64,000 bases of DNA from assembly GCA_937901455.1 (NCBI GenBank), contig CALDIA010000088.1, forward strand, positions 1-64,000, given 5' to 3'. The stretch's first letter is position 1. Every line of letters begins with the position of its first letter. Positions 63,508 to 64,000 of the stretch are shown piece by piece. Source of the DNA: an uncultured Bacteroidales bacterium. Lineage in GTDB: Bacteria; Bacteroidota; Bacteroidia; Bacteroidales; WCHB1-69. Under the pieces are notes generated by a model, which did no database searches, was not told the origin of the DNA, and saw nothing but the letters and a program-made list of their open reading frames with translations. A program made the position numbers and the translations under genes.

Positions 63508-64000
63508 TCACAAAAGTTCTCCTGCGTACCTCATCTTGCTTCCCGTCACTGTAGCAAGGATGATTTTAATGTCGGTCCAGAAGGAGTAGTTGTGGAGATA
63601 GTGGCGGTTAAGTCGCACTTTGTCGGGGAAGATAACCTCATCGTTGTATTGTTGCGGATTATCAACGGCAGCGAGAAGTTCTTCCTCATGGCGGTATTTT
63701 AATGACGCCGGCCCAGTGATGCCAGGTCGTAGTTGCAATACCTCGCGGTCATCGCCCGTCAGTCTGTCGGCATAGCCAGGTACATCGGGGCGCGGGCCCA
63801 CGAAACTCATGTCCCCGATAAGCACATTCCACAATTCGGGGAGTTCGTCGAGTTTGTATTTGCGCAGCGTTGCGCCCAAGGGCGTGATGCGCGACTCGCC
63901 TGCAACAGAAACCGACGATCCCCCGTGGTCCACTACCATCGATCGAAATTTGTAAATAGTGAACAAACTGCCCTGTCGGCCTACCCGCTGCTGGGTGAAC
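63508..64000 (-). CDS. Sugar-phosphate transferase (PglC/WcaJ-type), 5' end outside window
   Basis: The 3' 163 or so codons of a bacterial sugar transferase (phosphoglycosyl transferase). The visible part starts inside the conserved FTQQRVGRQGSLFTIYKFRS segment. It continues through the catalytic-domain block LRKYKLDELPELWNVLIGDM, the SFVGPRP motif and PGITGPASLKYR. These enzymes transfer a sugar-1-phosphate to undecaprenyl phosphate to start glycan assembly. The frame is open to the window edge; the N-terminal catalytic Asp-Glu region and any membrane helix are outside. Terminal residues include a Trp-rich HNYSFWTDIKIILATV helix. Confidence 0.92.
   Translation of the reverse strand, partial: FTQQRVGRQGSLFTIYKFRSMVVDHGGSSVSVAGESRITPLGATLRKYKLDELPELWNVLIGDMSFVGPRPDVPGYADRLTGDDREVLQLRPGITGPASLKYRHEEELLAAVDNPQQYNDEVIFPDKVRLNRHYLHNYSFWTDIKIILATVTGSKMRYAGELL

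Overview
The window comes from a member of the Bacteroidota, most likely the order Bacteroidales. Three lines of evidence support this. Almost every transcription unit is preceded by the Bacteroidetes -7 element TAnnTTTG, while Shine-Dalgarno sequences are nearly absent. Three large exported proteins carry type IX secretion (T9SS) C-terminal domains. Many housekeeping genes have Bacteroidales-type architecture, for example single-chain purL of 1237 residues, degenerate EnvC and BFN-UVR. No rRNA, tRNA, CRISPR array, phage or complete insertion sequence was seen.

Layout. 1-5.3 kb: a secreted C69 dipeptidase (+) converges on the minus-strand operon envC-engB-META lipoprotein-methyltransferase, with a bidirectional terminator between them. 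5.4-10.4 kb: purL and an overlapping BFN-like nuclease gene, then an unrecognised decayed gene. 10.4-19.5 kb: minus-strand units gmk-flavoprotein, ompA-mutY-tadA-membrane protein, and purA-TldD/PmbA-like. 19.7-23 kb: a T9SS-exported C10 cysteine protease followed by an M24 aminopeptidase. 23.1-32.1 kb: a Sel1/TonB_C protein and a 2610-residue T9SS adhesin built from eight ~250-residue modules. 32.4-35.1 kb: grpE-dnaJ, then a minus-strand unit with remnants of MmcQ/YjbR and AlkD-like genes in front of an inhibitor-I9-like lipoprotein. 35.3-39.6 kb: a GH3 glycosidase, a FemAB-like transferase and gpsA. 39.7-46.9 kb: a seven-gene envelope unit (M23-phoH-lpxK-pnp-octopine-dehydrogenase-like-flippase-acyltransferase). 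46.9-54.1 kb: alaS-rpe-folP-coaE and guaA, separated by a decayed AbiE type IV toxin-antitoxin pair. 54.2-64 kb: a BASS-type transporter, an LptF/LptG-family permease, an S9 peptidase lipoprotein, an IgGFc-binding/PKD/CHU_C surface protein, truA, a sugar aminotransferase and the 3' part of a sugar-phosphate transferase gene.

The genes fit together as conserved core metabolism (purines, tRNA charging and modification, base-excision repair, chaperones, folate/CoA) interleaved with envelope biogenesis and a secreted protein/glycan-degrading set. The accessory signal is mainly gene decay: an AbiEi/AbiEii pair broken by frameshifts, stops and deletions; an AlkD-like gene with its middle removed; and an unidentified repeat-containing pseudogene. 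The other notable signals are an 84-bp inverted repeat next to a T9SS surface-protein gene and a 16-bp palindrome at the adhesin promoter. I did not find a clearly new, intact multi-gene system. The I9-like lipoprotein, the modular adhesin and the octopine-dehydrogenase-like/flippase/acyltransferase set are the most interesting intact parts.
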